Shown piece after piece: positions 1 to 7,602 of a stretch of 64,000 nucleotides of DNA. Each line of letters opens with the position of its first letter. Positions within the stretch are counted from its first letter, which is position 1. A model generated the notes under the pieces. It saw nothing but the letters and a program-made list of their open reading frames with translations, was not told the DNA's origin and searched no databases. This DNA is from Deinococcus sp. Leaf326 (GTDB lineage Bacteria > Deinococcota > Deinococci > Deinococcales > Deinococcaceae), in contig NZ_LMOM01000032.1 in assembly GCF_001424185.1 (NCBI RefSeq), positions 1 through 64,000 on the forward strand, in the 5' to 3' direction. A program made the translations under genes and the position numbers.

Positions 1-350
1 TCCGCATGGCCGAGGGCCTTAAGGCGGTGGCCCTGATCTCGCTGCATTACGACATAGTCTTCAAGAATGCCCAGCCCATGAGCGGCGTGTACTACGCGCC
101 GGGCAAGGCCAGCCGGAAGTTTGCGGAGAAGGTTCTGCCCGCCCTGCGCGAATGCCCCGGCCGCTGGGTCAAGCCGAGCAGCTCGTCGCGCTTCAACGGC
201 CTCTACATCGACGCCTTCCCCGACGCCAAGCCCTCGGTGCTCTTGGAGTTGGACAGCATCCGGCACGCGCCCCCCACGGGTACAGCAGGGCGCGAGGCAC
301 GCCTCACCATGCTGCGCCCGGTGGCCGACGCCATCGCGGCGGCGCTCTAA
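1..350 (+). CDS. N-acetylmuramoyl-L-alanine amidase, C-terminal part (5' end outside window)
   Basis: The frame is open to the left edge, so the start lies outside the window. The visible part carries two hallmarks of amidase_3 enzymes, which cut the bond between MurNAc and the stem peptide. These are an SLHYD segment, where the His is the usual second zinc ligand, and a VLLELDSI segment, where the Glu fits the catalytic glutamate. With no signal peptide visible and small phage-like genes downstream, it is most simply the endolysin of a prophage or other mobile element. A host cell-wall amidase is the alternative. Confidence 0.6.
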   Translation, partial: RMAEGLKAVALISLHYDIVFKNAQPMSGVYYAPGKASRKFAEKVLPALRECPGRWVKPSSSSRFNGLYIDAFPDAKPSVLLELDSIRHAPPTGTAGREARLTMLRPVADAIAAAL

Positions 351-358
351 GCCCGCAC

Positions 359-607
359 GTGAGGCGGTTCAGGCTGGTCCGCGCTGAGGACGTGTCCGGG
401 TCGAGCGGCACCGGCCACGTCGCCCAGGGCGTCGTCTTCACAGACGGCCACGTCGCTATGCGCTGGTGCGTGAACTCGTGCAGCACGGCCCTCTACGACT
501 GCATCGAGCACGTCGAGCGCATCCACGGCCACGCCGGGCGCACGTGCGTCGAGTACCTGGACGAGCTGCCTGAGTGGCCTGAGCCGCCCTTCCTCGTCTT
601 CCCCTAG
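359..607 (+). CDS. Small conserved phage-type protein of unknown function
   Basis: A protein of about 82 residues that starts at GTG 359, only 8 bases after the amidase stop. It begins with a FRLVRAEDVSGSSGTGHVAQ stretch, followed by GVVFTDGHVAMRW and a C-terminal HVERIHGHAGRT. I recall similar short RxEDxSGxSGTGxVAxG proteins as hypothetical genes in phages and actinobacterial or Deinococcus genomes, but no function is known to me. It may interact with or modulate a phage function. The assignment as a real gene rests on tight spacing to its neighbours and uninterrupted coding across the segment. Confidence 0.5.
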   Translation: MRRFRLVRAEDVSGSSGTGHVAQGVVFTDGHVAMRWCVNSCSTALYDCIEHVERIHGHAGRTCVEYLDELPEWPEPPFLVFP

Positions 608-709
608 GTCCGTCCGCGCCCTGTGCGCGTCTCAATCCGCTCAGGCCCGCGCACGTCGCTGGCCGCTTCCCAGTCACCTGCCCCGGCAGGTGGCCGCCCT
701 GGAGGGCAC

Positions 710-1168
710 ATGAACAAAGTGGGATTTCTTGCCGGCCTCACCGCTGCTCTGGCACTGACGAGCACCGCCCCGCAGACCGCACAGCTCGAAGCCTGGGCGG
801 ACATATACCTGCCCGAGCTGCACACCAAGGCGCAGGAGCTGCTCAAGCCGCCCTTCACGCTGGGCGAGCTGGAGCAGGTGGCCGACGTGGCGGTGCGCAG
901 TGCCCAGGAACTCAAGGGCATCTTCTATGGCGTGCCCCGCGCGGTCATCGCCCAGACGGCGCTGGTCGTGGCGGTGAAGGCCACGCTGCCAGACCAGGTG
1001 CAGCCGTGGCTGCTGCCGTTCCTCAGCAGGCCGGGGCTGGCCGCCCTGATCGAGTCGGCCTTCCAGCGGGCGTTCGGCCCTGAAGCGGTGCCGCTGCCGG
1101 GTGCCAGCGCGACCCCAGTTGCTCCGGTCGTGGAAGCCAGCGACGTGGCCGAAGGCGGCGTGCAGTGA
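710..1168 (+). CDS. Hypothetical protein with N-terminal hydrophobic segment, phage-like context
   Basis: The start at ATG 710 is chosen because a GGAGG sits just upstream; longer starts lack a ribosome site. The product is about 152 residues. It has a hydrophobic N-terminus (VGFLAGLTAALALTSTA) that could be a signal peptide or membrane anchor. A mostly helical middle and a second hydrophobic stretch (AVIAQTALVVAVKATL) follow, then an Ala/Pro-rich tail. The position after an endolysin-like gene and before a lipoprotein suggests a lysis-associated or holin-like membrane protein, but nothing in the sequence proves that. Its stop overlaps the next start by 4 bases. Confidence 0.45.
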   Translation: MNKVGFLAGLTAALALTSTAPQTAQLEAWADIYLPELHTKAQELLKPPFTLGELEQVADVAVRSAQELKGIFYGVPRAVIAQTALVVAVKATLPDQVQPWLLPFLSRPGLAALIESAFQRAFGPEAVPLPGASATPVAPVVEASDVAEGGVQ

Positions 1169-1539
1169 GGCGCCTCTTGGTGTTCACGGTGATCGGGGCA
1201 CTAGGGCTCGCCGGGTGTGCGCCCACGGCGTTCGTACAGGCCAGCGTCCCCGATCCTGGGCAGGCCGTGCTCGGCTTCCAGACGGGCAAGGACGCGGTGC
1301 TGGGTTTCAGCGCGGGCAAGCTCGACGCCTTTGACCTGGTCGTCAAGGTGTCGGGGGAGGGGCTGCGAGTCAATGCGCCGAGCTATTGCCACGTCGAGCG
1401 ACGGGACATCCTCTGCACCGTGCCCACGCTGCCCGCTGGGAAGAACTTCATCCTGCCGATGAAGGGCAGCAACCTGAGCGCCGTGGCGACGTACAAGCGC
1501 GGCGGCGGGCAGAGCTTTACCACCGAGGCGAGACGCTAA
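1165..1539 (+). CDS. Putative lipoprotein, last gene of the mobile element
   Basis: Starts at GTG 1165, overlapping the stop of the previous gene, which suggests translational coupling. The first 18 residues form a lipoprotein signal: two Arg, a hydrophobic core, and a lipobox ending LGLAGC, with Cys18 as the expected lipidation site. The mature 107 residues contain two Cys (YCHVERRDILC) that could form a disulfide, and no catalytic motif I recognise. In phages, small lipoproteins next to endolysins often act in outer-envelope disruption (Rz1-like), but this one is long for an Rz1. An intrinsic terminator follows directly. Confidence 0.5.
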   Translation: MRRLLVFTVIGALGLAGCAPTAFVQASVPDPGQAVLGFQTGKDAVLGFSAGKLDAFDLVVKVSGEGLRVNAPSYCHVERRDILCTVPTLPAGKNFILPMKGSNLSAVATYKRGGGQSFTTEARR

Positions 1540-1559
1540 GCTAGCGACCGCCAAAGCGA

Positions 1560-1592
1560 GCGCCCCCGCCGATTGGTGGGGGCGCTTTCGCC
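1560..1592 (+). terminator. Intrinsic terminator closing the mobile-element operon
   Basis: The stem GCGCCCCCGCC (1560-1570) pairs with GGTGGGGGCGC (1575-1585), with one G-U pair and a 4-base loop. It is followed by a short T-containing tract. It lies 20 bases after the lipoprotein stop. Confidence 0.75.
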
Positions 1593-1649
1593 TTTTGGAA
1601 ACCCTTAAAATATGAGAGTCCGATATGAGAGCGCGAGGCCGTTTGGTTG

Positions 1650-1741
1650 AAAGAATTACCTGTCAATCTGCAAAGAATTACCTGTCAGCGTCAGTGACAA
1701 CTAACTTGTCTGAGTTTTGACAACTAATTTTTTGCGTGACA
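1650..1741. mobile_element. Probable transposon or transposable-prophage end with transposase-site repeats
   Basis: Two copies of AAAGAATTACCTGTCA lie at 1650-1665 and 1672-1687, 22 bp apart. Two copies of TGACAACTAA lie at 1695-1704 and 1718-1727, 23 bp apart. The complement of the first pair, TGACAGGTAATTCTTTG, resembles the second, TGACAACTAATTTTTTGCG, so all four look like one site family with the pairs in opposite orientation. The array ends TGACA at 1737-1741, so the reverse strand starts 5'-TGTCA. Arrays of about 20-bp sites behind a TGT..-type tip are typical of MuA- and TnsB/TniA-type DDE transposases. The candidate target duplication is CCTTC (1742-1746), but the other end is outside the window. 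Confidence 0.6.
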
Positions 1742-1839
1742 CCTTCCGGTGCGCTTAACGCTCGGCTCAGAAGGTAGCGGGGCCGCACTTGGGCACAGGC
1801 ACTTTCTGGGACGCTGCACTCCGGAGGCCACGATAACCC

Positions 1840-3111
1840 ATGCGACACCCCACCCTGACCGCCCTGACGGCGGCCCTTCTTGGCGTCTTGCCTGGAACGG
1901 CCCTTGCTCAGCAGACCCCTGCCCAGTCTCCCGTCACGCCGCCTCCCGTCGCGCGGCCCATTGCGCCCGCCGAGCCGCCCGCGACCGCAACCGTCACCCG
2001 CAACGAGCCCACGCCGCTGGAATTCACGGCCGACAAGCTCGCCCGGCTGAAGGTGCCGGCCGGCTTTACCATCAGCACCATGGCGACCGGCCTGGGCAAC
2101 GCGCGCATGATGCATGTGATGCCTGACGGCGGCATCTACCTCTCGCGCCGCGCGCAGGGCGACGTGTGGTATCTGAAAGACGCCAACGGCGACGGCCAGA
2201 TCAGCCCGGCCGAACGCCGCCAGGTCGCGCAGAACATGAAGGCCGCCCACGGCATGGACGTGCGGGACGGCAAGTTGTACGTGGTCGGCGAGAAGACCAT
2301 CTGGGTCATGACGATGTCCAAGGACGGCGGCCTGAGCGTGCCGCGTGTCTTCGCCGACGGCTTCCCCGACGCGGGTCAGCACCCGGCGCGCGACCTCGCC
2401 TGGGGACCGGACGGGTTCATGTACGCCACCTTCGGCTCGACGAACAACGACTCGCCCACCCAGAACCCCGAGGAAGCGACGATGCTGCGCCTCTCGCCCG
2501 ACGGCAAGACCCGTGAGGTCTATGCGCGCGGCCTGCGCCACACCATCGGCTTCGGCTGGCACCCGGCGACGGGCGTGCTGTACGGCGCCGACCAGGGCAG
2601 CGACTGGCACGGCGACAACATCCCGCCCGAAGAGATCAACGTGATTGAGCGGGGCAAGAACTACGGCTGGCCCTTTTGCTACGGCGACAAGCAGCCCGAC
2701 CCCTACGTGAATGTGGGCAACATTCCCGGCAAGATAACCAAGGCCGCCTACTGCGCGGGCACCCAGGGCAGCGTCCTGAACTACACGGCGCACGCCGCCG
2801 CCATCGCCATGAACTTCTACACGGGCACCGCCTTCCCGGCCGAGTACCGCAACGACGCCTTCATCGCCTACCGCGGCTCGTGGAACCGCAACGAACCCAG
2901 CGGCTACGAGATCGCCCGTCTGGTCTTCGGCGCAGACAACAAGCCCGAGAAGATCGAGCCGTTCGTGACCGGATTCGTGTACGAGGAAGGCGGCGAATGG
3001 AAACAGTTCGGACGGGTGGCCGGCGTGGCGACCTACACCGACGGCAGCCTGCTGTTCACCGACGACCAGAGCGGCGTCATCTACCGCGTGCGCTACACCG
3101 GGGGGCAATGA
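1840..3111 (+). CDS. Secreted PQQ-dependent sugar dehydrogenase-like protein (sorbosone dehydrogenase family)
   Basis: A protein of 423 residues with a signal peptide (residues 1-23, cleavage near TALA-QQ), a Pro-rich linker to about residue 60, and a six-bladed beta-propeller typical of GSDH/sorbosone dehydrogenases. Supporting segments are RDLAWGPDGFMYATFGS, ARGLRHTIGFGWHPATG, GADQGSDWHGDN and YGWPFCYGDKQPD. The family oxidises sugars or aldoses in the periplasm with PQQ. Residues 114-125 (DANGDGQISPAE) make a textbook EF-hand loop, so calcium binding is likely. It is followed after one base by a superoxide dismutase fusion gene and is probably co-transcribed. A transposon-like end lies only about 100 bp upstream and may have replaced its native promoter. 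Substrate cannot be told. Confidence 0.8.
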   Translation: MRHPTLTALTAALLGVLPGTALAQQTPAQSPVTPPPVARPIAPAEPPATATVTRNEPTPLEFTADKLARLKVPAGFTISTMATGLGNARMMHVMPDGGIYLSRRAQGDVWYLKDANGDGQISPAERRQVAQNMKAAHGMDVRDGKLYVVGEKTIWVMTMSKDGGLSVPRVFADGFPDAGQHPARDLAWGPDGFMYATFGSTNNDSPTQNPEEATMLRLSPDGKTREVYARGLRHTIGFGWHPATGVLYGADQGSDWHGDNIPPEEINVIERGKNYGWPFCYGDKQPDPYVNVGNIPGKITKAAYCAGTQGSVLNYTAHAAAIAMNFYTGTAFPAEYRNDAFIAYRGSWNRNEPSGYEIARLVFGADNKPEKIEPFVTGFVYEEGGEWKQFGRVAGVATYTDGSLLFTDDQSGVIYRVRYTGGQ

Positions 3112-3112
3112 C

Positions 3113-4531
3113 ATGAGCAGCCTGAAGATGATTCTGGGCGGCGCGCTGTTGCTGGGGACGGCCGCGGCCGGTGGGGCAGGGATGCCCATGATGGCGCTGG
3201 CCCCGGCCAGCACGGCGCTCGCGGCCAGCGGCACGTTGCGTGACCCGCAGGGCGCGGCGCAGGGCACGGTGACCCTGCGCCAGATGGGCATGGGCGTGCA
3301 GGTCAGCGTCGAGGCGCGCGGCCTGAAGCCCGGACAGCACGGAATGCACGTTCACGAGTTCGGGCGCTGCACGCCGGGCGTGGACGCGGCCACGAATACG
3401 GTCGTCGCGTTCGGAGGGGCGGGTGGGCACTTCGACCCCGGCAAGACCGGTAACCACGACTCGCCGGCCGCGCCGAACATGGTCGGACACGGCGGCGACC
3501 TGCCCATGCTGAGCGTGGGCGCCGACGGAGTGGGACGCGCCACCTTCATGACCGACAAGGCCAGCCTGACGGGCATGGACGGCGTGTTGAACCGCTCGCT
3601 GGTCATCCACGCGCAGCCCGACGACTACAAGTCCGACCCCTCGGGCCTGACCGGCGCGCGCGAACGCTGCGCCGTCCTGACCCGCACGAACTACGCGACG
3701 CGGGACTACGTCTTGCCGGGCGTGCAGGACTTCCCCGAAGGCGTGGCCTACGACGCCAGAAAGGGCGTGGTCTACACCGGCAGCGCGCAGAACGGCACCA
3801 TCTACGCGGTCAATGCCGCTTCCGGCGCAGTCAGCAAGTTCAGCGAGGGCGGCGCGCTGGGCCGGGCGAGCGCCCTGGGCCTGAAGGTGGACGCGCAGGG
3901 CCGCCTGTGGATCGCGGGAGGCGCGCAGGGCACCGTGAGCGTCCTGAGCCCTGACGGCGCTCCGGTGGCCGTTCTCGAGACCCCCAAGAGCCCGAACGCC
4001 TACATCAACGACCTCACCCCCGCCGCCGATAGCAACGTGTACGTGACCGACTCGTCGCGTCCGGCCATCTACCGCGTGACCCCCGACCTCAAGATCAGCG
4101 AGTGGCTCAACCTCGCGGGCACGCCCATCCGCTACGGGCCGGGCATCAACCTCAACGGCGTCGTGGCGACGCCCGACGGTCGCTACCTGCTCGCCGTGCA
4201 GCTCAACACCGGTGACCTGTGGCGCATCGACCTGCGCAGCAAGGCCATTCGCAGGGTGATGGGCGGCCTGAACAACGGCGACGGCATGCTCCTTGACGGC
4301 CGCACGCTGTATGTCTCGCGCAACAAGGACGGGATCATCAGCAAGGTGATGCTGGGCGCCGACTACGCCAGCGGTCAGGTCATGGCTGAGGAACCTGTCA
4401 CCGGCCTGCGCTTCCCGACCACATTGAGCGCCATCGGCGGCGACCTGATCGTCCCGCAGGGCCAGCTCGACAAGTTGCAGGGCGGCACGCCCGAAACGCC
4501 CTTCAGGCTCACCCGCTTCCCCAAGTTCTAA
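3113..4531 (+). CDS. Cu/Zn superoxide dismutase fused to a C-terminal NHL/SMP-30-type beta-propeller
   Basis: A protein of 472 residues with an N-terminal signal or anchor (1-38). The SodC domain spans about 39-190 with all metal ligands visible: His79 and His81 (HVHEF), His106 (GGHFDP), His115, His126 and Asp129 for zinc, and His166 (VIHAQPDD) for copper. It also has Arg183 (GAR) for superoxide guidance and Cys86/Cys186 for the disulfide. From about 195 on there is a six-bladed propeller of NHL/SMP-30 type (FPEGVAYDARKGVVYTG, LNGVVATPDGRYLLAV). A usual SodC is about 170 residues, so the propeller is an extra domain. It starts one base after the dehydrogenase stop. Co-secretion with an oxidoreductase suggests detoxification of superoxide near the enzyme; this is inference. 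Confidence 0.85.
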   Translation: MSSLKMILGGALLLGTAAAGGAGMPMMALAPASTALAASGTLRDPQGAAQGTVTLRQMGMGVQVSVEARGLKPGQHGMHVHEFGRCTPGVDAATNTVVAFGGAGGHFDPGKTGNHDSPAAPNMVGHGGDLPMLSVGADGVGRATFMTDKASLTGMDGVLNRSLVIHAQPDDYKSDPSGLTGARERCAVLTRTNYATRDYVLPGVQDFPEGVAYDARKGVVYTGSAQNGTIYAVNAASGAVSKFSEGGALGRASALGLKVDAQGRLWIAGGAQGTVSVLSPDGAPVAVLETPKSPNAYINDLTPAADSNVYVTDSSRPAIYRVTPDLKISEWLNLAGTPIRYGPGINLNGVVATPDGRYLLAVQLNTGDLWRIDLRSKAIRRVMGGLNNGDGMLLDGRTLYVSRNKDGIISKVMLGADYASGQVMAEEPVTGLRFPTTLSAIGGDLIVPQGQLDKLQGGTPETPFRLTRFPKF

Positions 4532-4685
4532 CCACACCTCACTCTATCCAGCGCCGATCCGGACCCGTTCCGGCGGCGCTTTGTCGTGGCCCGCAGCGAA
4601 GGGATGGCGAATGCCAGGGGAGGCCAGCATCTCAGACTATTTTTGCAGGTTTTAGGGTTTTATCTGCAAATTGAGAGAGAAAAGT

Positions 4686-4714
4686 TTGACAAGTTGCAAA
4701 AAATCATGCTGAAT
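4686..4714 (+). promoter_or_regulatory. Candidate sigma-70 promoter of the HemD-like gene
   Basis: A perfect -35 box TTGACA (4686-4691), a 17-bp spacer and CTGAAT (4709-4714) stand in an AT-rich island inside GC-rich DNA. This leaves a leader of about 90 bases before ATG 4811. Several TGCAAA elements sit around it (4642-4700) and could be regulator sites. Confidence 0.6.
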
Positions 4715-4746
4715 AGGGACCAGCGGGTGTGGTCCCTCCGGGGACC
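4715..4746 (+). promoter_or_regulatory. Leader RNA with two mutually exclusive hairpins
   Basis: AGGGACCA (4715-4722) pairs with TGGTCCCT (4730-4737). The same central strand GGTCCC (4731-4736) can instead pair with GGGACC (4741-4746). The two stems cannot form together, as in RNA switches. A further GGCCGC/GCGGCC stem (4759-4764/4775-4780) lies between this and the start codon. No U-run follows, so any control would more likely be translational than by termination. This is a structural reading by eye only. Confidence 0.4.
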
Positions 4747-4810
4747 GCAACCTGCGAGGGCCGCCGCAGCTCGCGCGGCCGATGTTCTCCCCCGCTCCCC
4801 GAGGTCACGT

Positions 4811-5656
4811 ATGGAATGGTTTGAAGGTCTGCAGATCCTGAGTCTGGAATCGCGGCGCACCGAAGAGATGGAACGGCTGATCCGGGCGCACGGCGGGCAG
4901 GCGGTGATGGCGCCCAGCATGCGCGAGCAGAAGCTCGACCTGAGCGGCGCGCTGGCCGGGTTCGGGCGGGACCTCGCCGCCGGCGACACTCACGCGGTGG
5001 TGTGCCCCGGCGCCGCGGCCACCCGGCTGTTTCTGCGTGAGCTCGCGGCGCGCGGCGAGAGTGGCCCGGAAGCTCTGACCAGCACTCACCTGCTGGGCGG
5101 GCGAGCAGCGCGTGGGGTACTGGAGGAGGCGGGCCTGGAAGCCCAGGCCCTCCGGGCAGGCCCCGATCCGCTGGGAACCGACTGGGACGGAATCCAGGCC
5201 GCGCTGCTGCGGACCCTGGAACCGGGCCAGCACGCCACCGTGCTCGAATACGGCGAGGCCATGCCCGCCCTGACGGCCCGCGAACTGAGCTACGCCGGCA
5301 TGCGCGTGAGCAGCCTGCCGCTGTACCGCTGCGCCTTTCCCGCCGACAGCGCGCCGCTGGCCCAGGCCGTGCGCGACTGCGTGCTCGGCGGGCCGGACGT
5401 GCTGCTGCTGTCCAGCGGTATCCAGGCGCTGCACTTCCTGAAGTACGCCGAGCGCATGAAGCTGCTCGCGGAGACGCGCTCGGCCCTGTCGCGCATGGCC
5501 GTGGTGAGCATCGGTCCGGCGTGCAGCGAGGCCGCCGCCGGGCTGGGGATTCCCGTGCACCTGGAGGCCAGCCCGTACAAGATGGACGCGCTGGTGCGTC
5601 TCGCGGCGGCGCAGGCCCCGGCGCTTCTGCGAGGCCGCCTGCGTAAAACCGCCTGA
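4811..5656 (+). CDS. Uroporphyrinogen-III synthase-like protein (HemD family), copy 1
   Basis: A protein of 281 residues. ATG 4811 has GAGG 6 bases upstream and aligns with the start of the second copy at 52419. HemD closes hydroxymethylbilane with ring-D inversion, the branch point to heme, siroheme and corrinoids. The two-domain HemD pattern is visible: LSLESRRTEEMERLIRAHGGQAVMAPSM at the N-terminus, VLEYGEAMPAL in the hinge region, and VLLLSSGIQALHFLKYA and VVSIGPACSEAAAGLGIPV near the C-terminus. The neighbour on the other strand is the siderophore operon, fitting a heme/iron theme. The copy near nirBD is more likely the siroheme one. The AT-rich promoter and structured leader suggest tight control. 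Confidence 0.75.
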   Translation: MEWFEGLQILSLESRRTEEMERLIRAHGGQAVMAPSMREQKLDLSGALAGFGRDLAAGDTHAVVCPGAAATRLFLRELAARGESGPEALTSTHLLGGRAARGVLEEAGLEAQALRAGPDPLGTDWDGIQAALLRTLEPGQHATVLEYGEAMPALTARELSYAGMRVSSLPLYRCAFPADSAPLAQAVRDCVLGGPDVLLLSSGIQALHFLKYAERMKLLAETRSALSRMAVVSIGPACSEAAAGLGIPVHLEASPYKMDALVRLAAAQAPALLRGRLRKTA

Positions 5657-5675
5657 GCGGACGCCGGACAAGGCA

Positions 5676-5704
5676 GGAGGCGGGAGCCAGTCGCTCCCGC
5701 CTCC
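5676..5704. terminator. Bidirectional hairpin between convergent genes
   Basis: A perfect 12-bp stem, GGAGGCGGGAGC (5676-5687) with GCTCCCGCCTCC (5693-5704), has a 5-base loop. It lies between the HemD-like gene and the end of the siderophore operon. There is no strong T-run on either strand. Confidence 0.7.
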
Positions 5705-5714
5705 GTTCCATTGC

Positions 5715-6545
<831 letters not shown>

Positions 6546-6579
6546 GGGGGACTCCTCGGGGGTCATGCTGTGCCCCAGG

Positions 6580-7602
6580 TCATGCGGAGCGCCGCAGGAG
6601 GTACAGGAAGTAGGGCGCGCCCACCAGCGTGGTGAAGATGCCGGCGGGCACCTCAATGGGTGGCAGCAGCGCCCGGCCCAGCGTGTCGGCGGCCAGCACG
6701 AGCAGCGCACCGATGAGCATGGCGACCGGCAGCAGCCGACCATGCCGCGCCCCCACCAGCAGCCGGGCGAGGTGCGGCGCCAGCAAACCGACGAAGCCCA
6801 GGATGCCCGCCCCCGTCACGGCGGCCCCGGCCAACGCGACGGCGACCGCCAGGCACAACAGACGCATGGCCGCGACGCGGGTGCCCAGGCTGGTGGCGAG
6901 GTCTTCACCGAGGTTCAGGATATCCAGCGTGCGTGAGAGGAGCACGCCGGCCGGCAGCAGCACCAGCGCCCAGGGCAGCACCCGCAGGGCGCGCACGCTG
7001 TCGGCGCCGTAGACCGTGCCGGTCAGGAAGCTCAGGGCGGCGCCCAGGCCGTCGGGTGCCCGCACGATGATGAGCTGCTGCGCCGCGCCCAGTGCCGCCG
7101 CGACCGCCACGCCGACCAGCGCGAGACGGACCGGATGCAGGCTGTTGCTGCCCCTCCACTCGCGCGCCAGCAGGAGCACGAGCCCGAAGCCCCCCCAGGC
7201 CCCGGCCAGCGCGGCCCAGGGCAGGCCGCCCGCCGGCGCGCCCGGCCACGCGAGCAGAAAGATGGTGGCGGCCAGTCCCGCCCCCGCCCCCACCCCGATG
7301 AGGTCGGGCGAGGCGAGCGGGTTGCGGATCACGCCCTGCATCATGGCGCCCGAGGCCGCGAACATGGCCCCGGTCAGCAGGGCCACCGCGATACGCGGGG
7401 CGCGCAGCTCCAGTACGAGTTGCCGGGTGAGGTCGTCCCCGCGTCCGAGCAGCACCTGCCACACGTCGGCAGGCGGTGTGCGCACGGCCCCCAGTCCCAG
7501 GGCCAGCACGGCGAGCAGCACCGTGATCCCCGCGAGGACCAGCATGATGCCCACGGCGCGCGGGGTGGTAAAGCGCGGTCCGGGGAGGCGCGGCGTGGTC
7601 AC
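6580..7602 (-). CDS. Iron-siderophore ABC transporter permease (FecCD family), second subunit
   Basis: A protein of 340 residues starting at GTG 7602, which overlaps the stop of the binding protein upstream (GTGA). It has the polytopic FecCD pattern of nine to ten membrane helices with the conserved segments RAPRIAVALLTGAMFAASGAMMQGVIRNPLASPDLIGV near the N-terminus (read here in parts: GAMMQGVIRNPLASPD) and FVGLLAPHLARLLVG, the coupling-helix region that contacts the ATPase, near the C-terminus. It likely pairs with the other FecCD protein at 8573-9550 as a heterodimer, as in other ferric-siderophore importers. Confidence 0.9.
   Translation of the reverse strand: MTTPRLPGPRFTTPRAVGIMLVLAGITVLLAVLALGLGAVRTPPADVWQVLLGRGDDLTRQLVLELRAPRIAVALLTGAMFAASGAMMQGVIRNPLASPDLIGVGAGAGLAATIFLLAWPGAPAGGLPWAALAGAWGGFGLVLLLAREWRGSNSLHPVRLALVGVAVAAALGAAQQLIIVRAPDGLGAALSFLTGTVYGADSVRALRVLPWALVLLPAGVLLSRTLDILNLGEDLATSLGTRVAAMRLLCLAVAVALAGAAVTGAGILGFVGLLAPHLARLLVGARHGRLLPVAMLIGALLVLAADTLGRALLPPIEVPAGIFTTLVGAPYFLYLLRRSA

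Noticed and set aside
1678..3291. Long minus-strand frame opposite the sugar dehydrogenase
   Set aside because: Composition is the His/Val/Arg-rich mirror of a real gene; no ribosome site or recognisable domain.
4715..4790. T-box-like leader (GGGACCGC near the HemD gene)
   Set aside because: No canonical T-box sequence, no terminator with U-run, and a HemD gene is not a usual T-box target.
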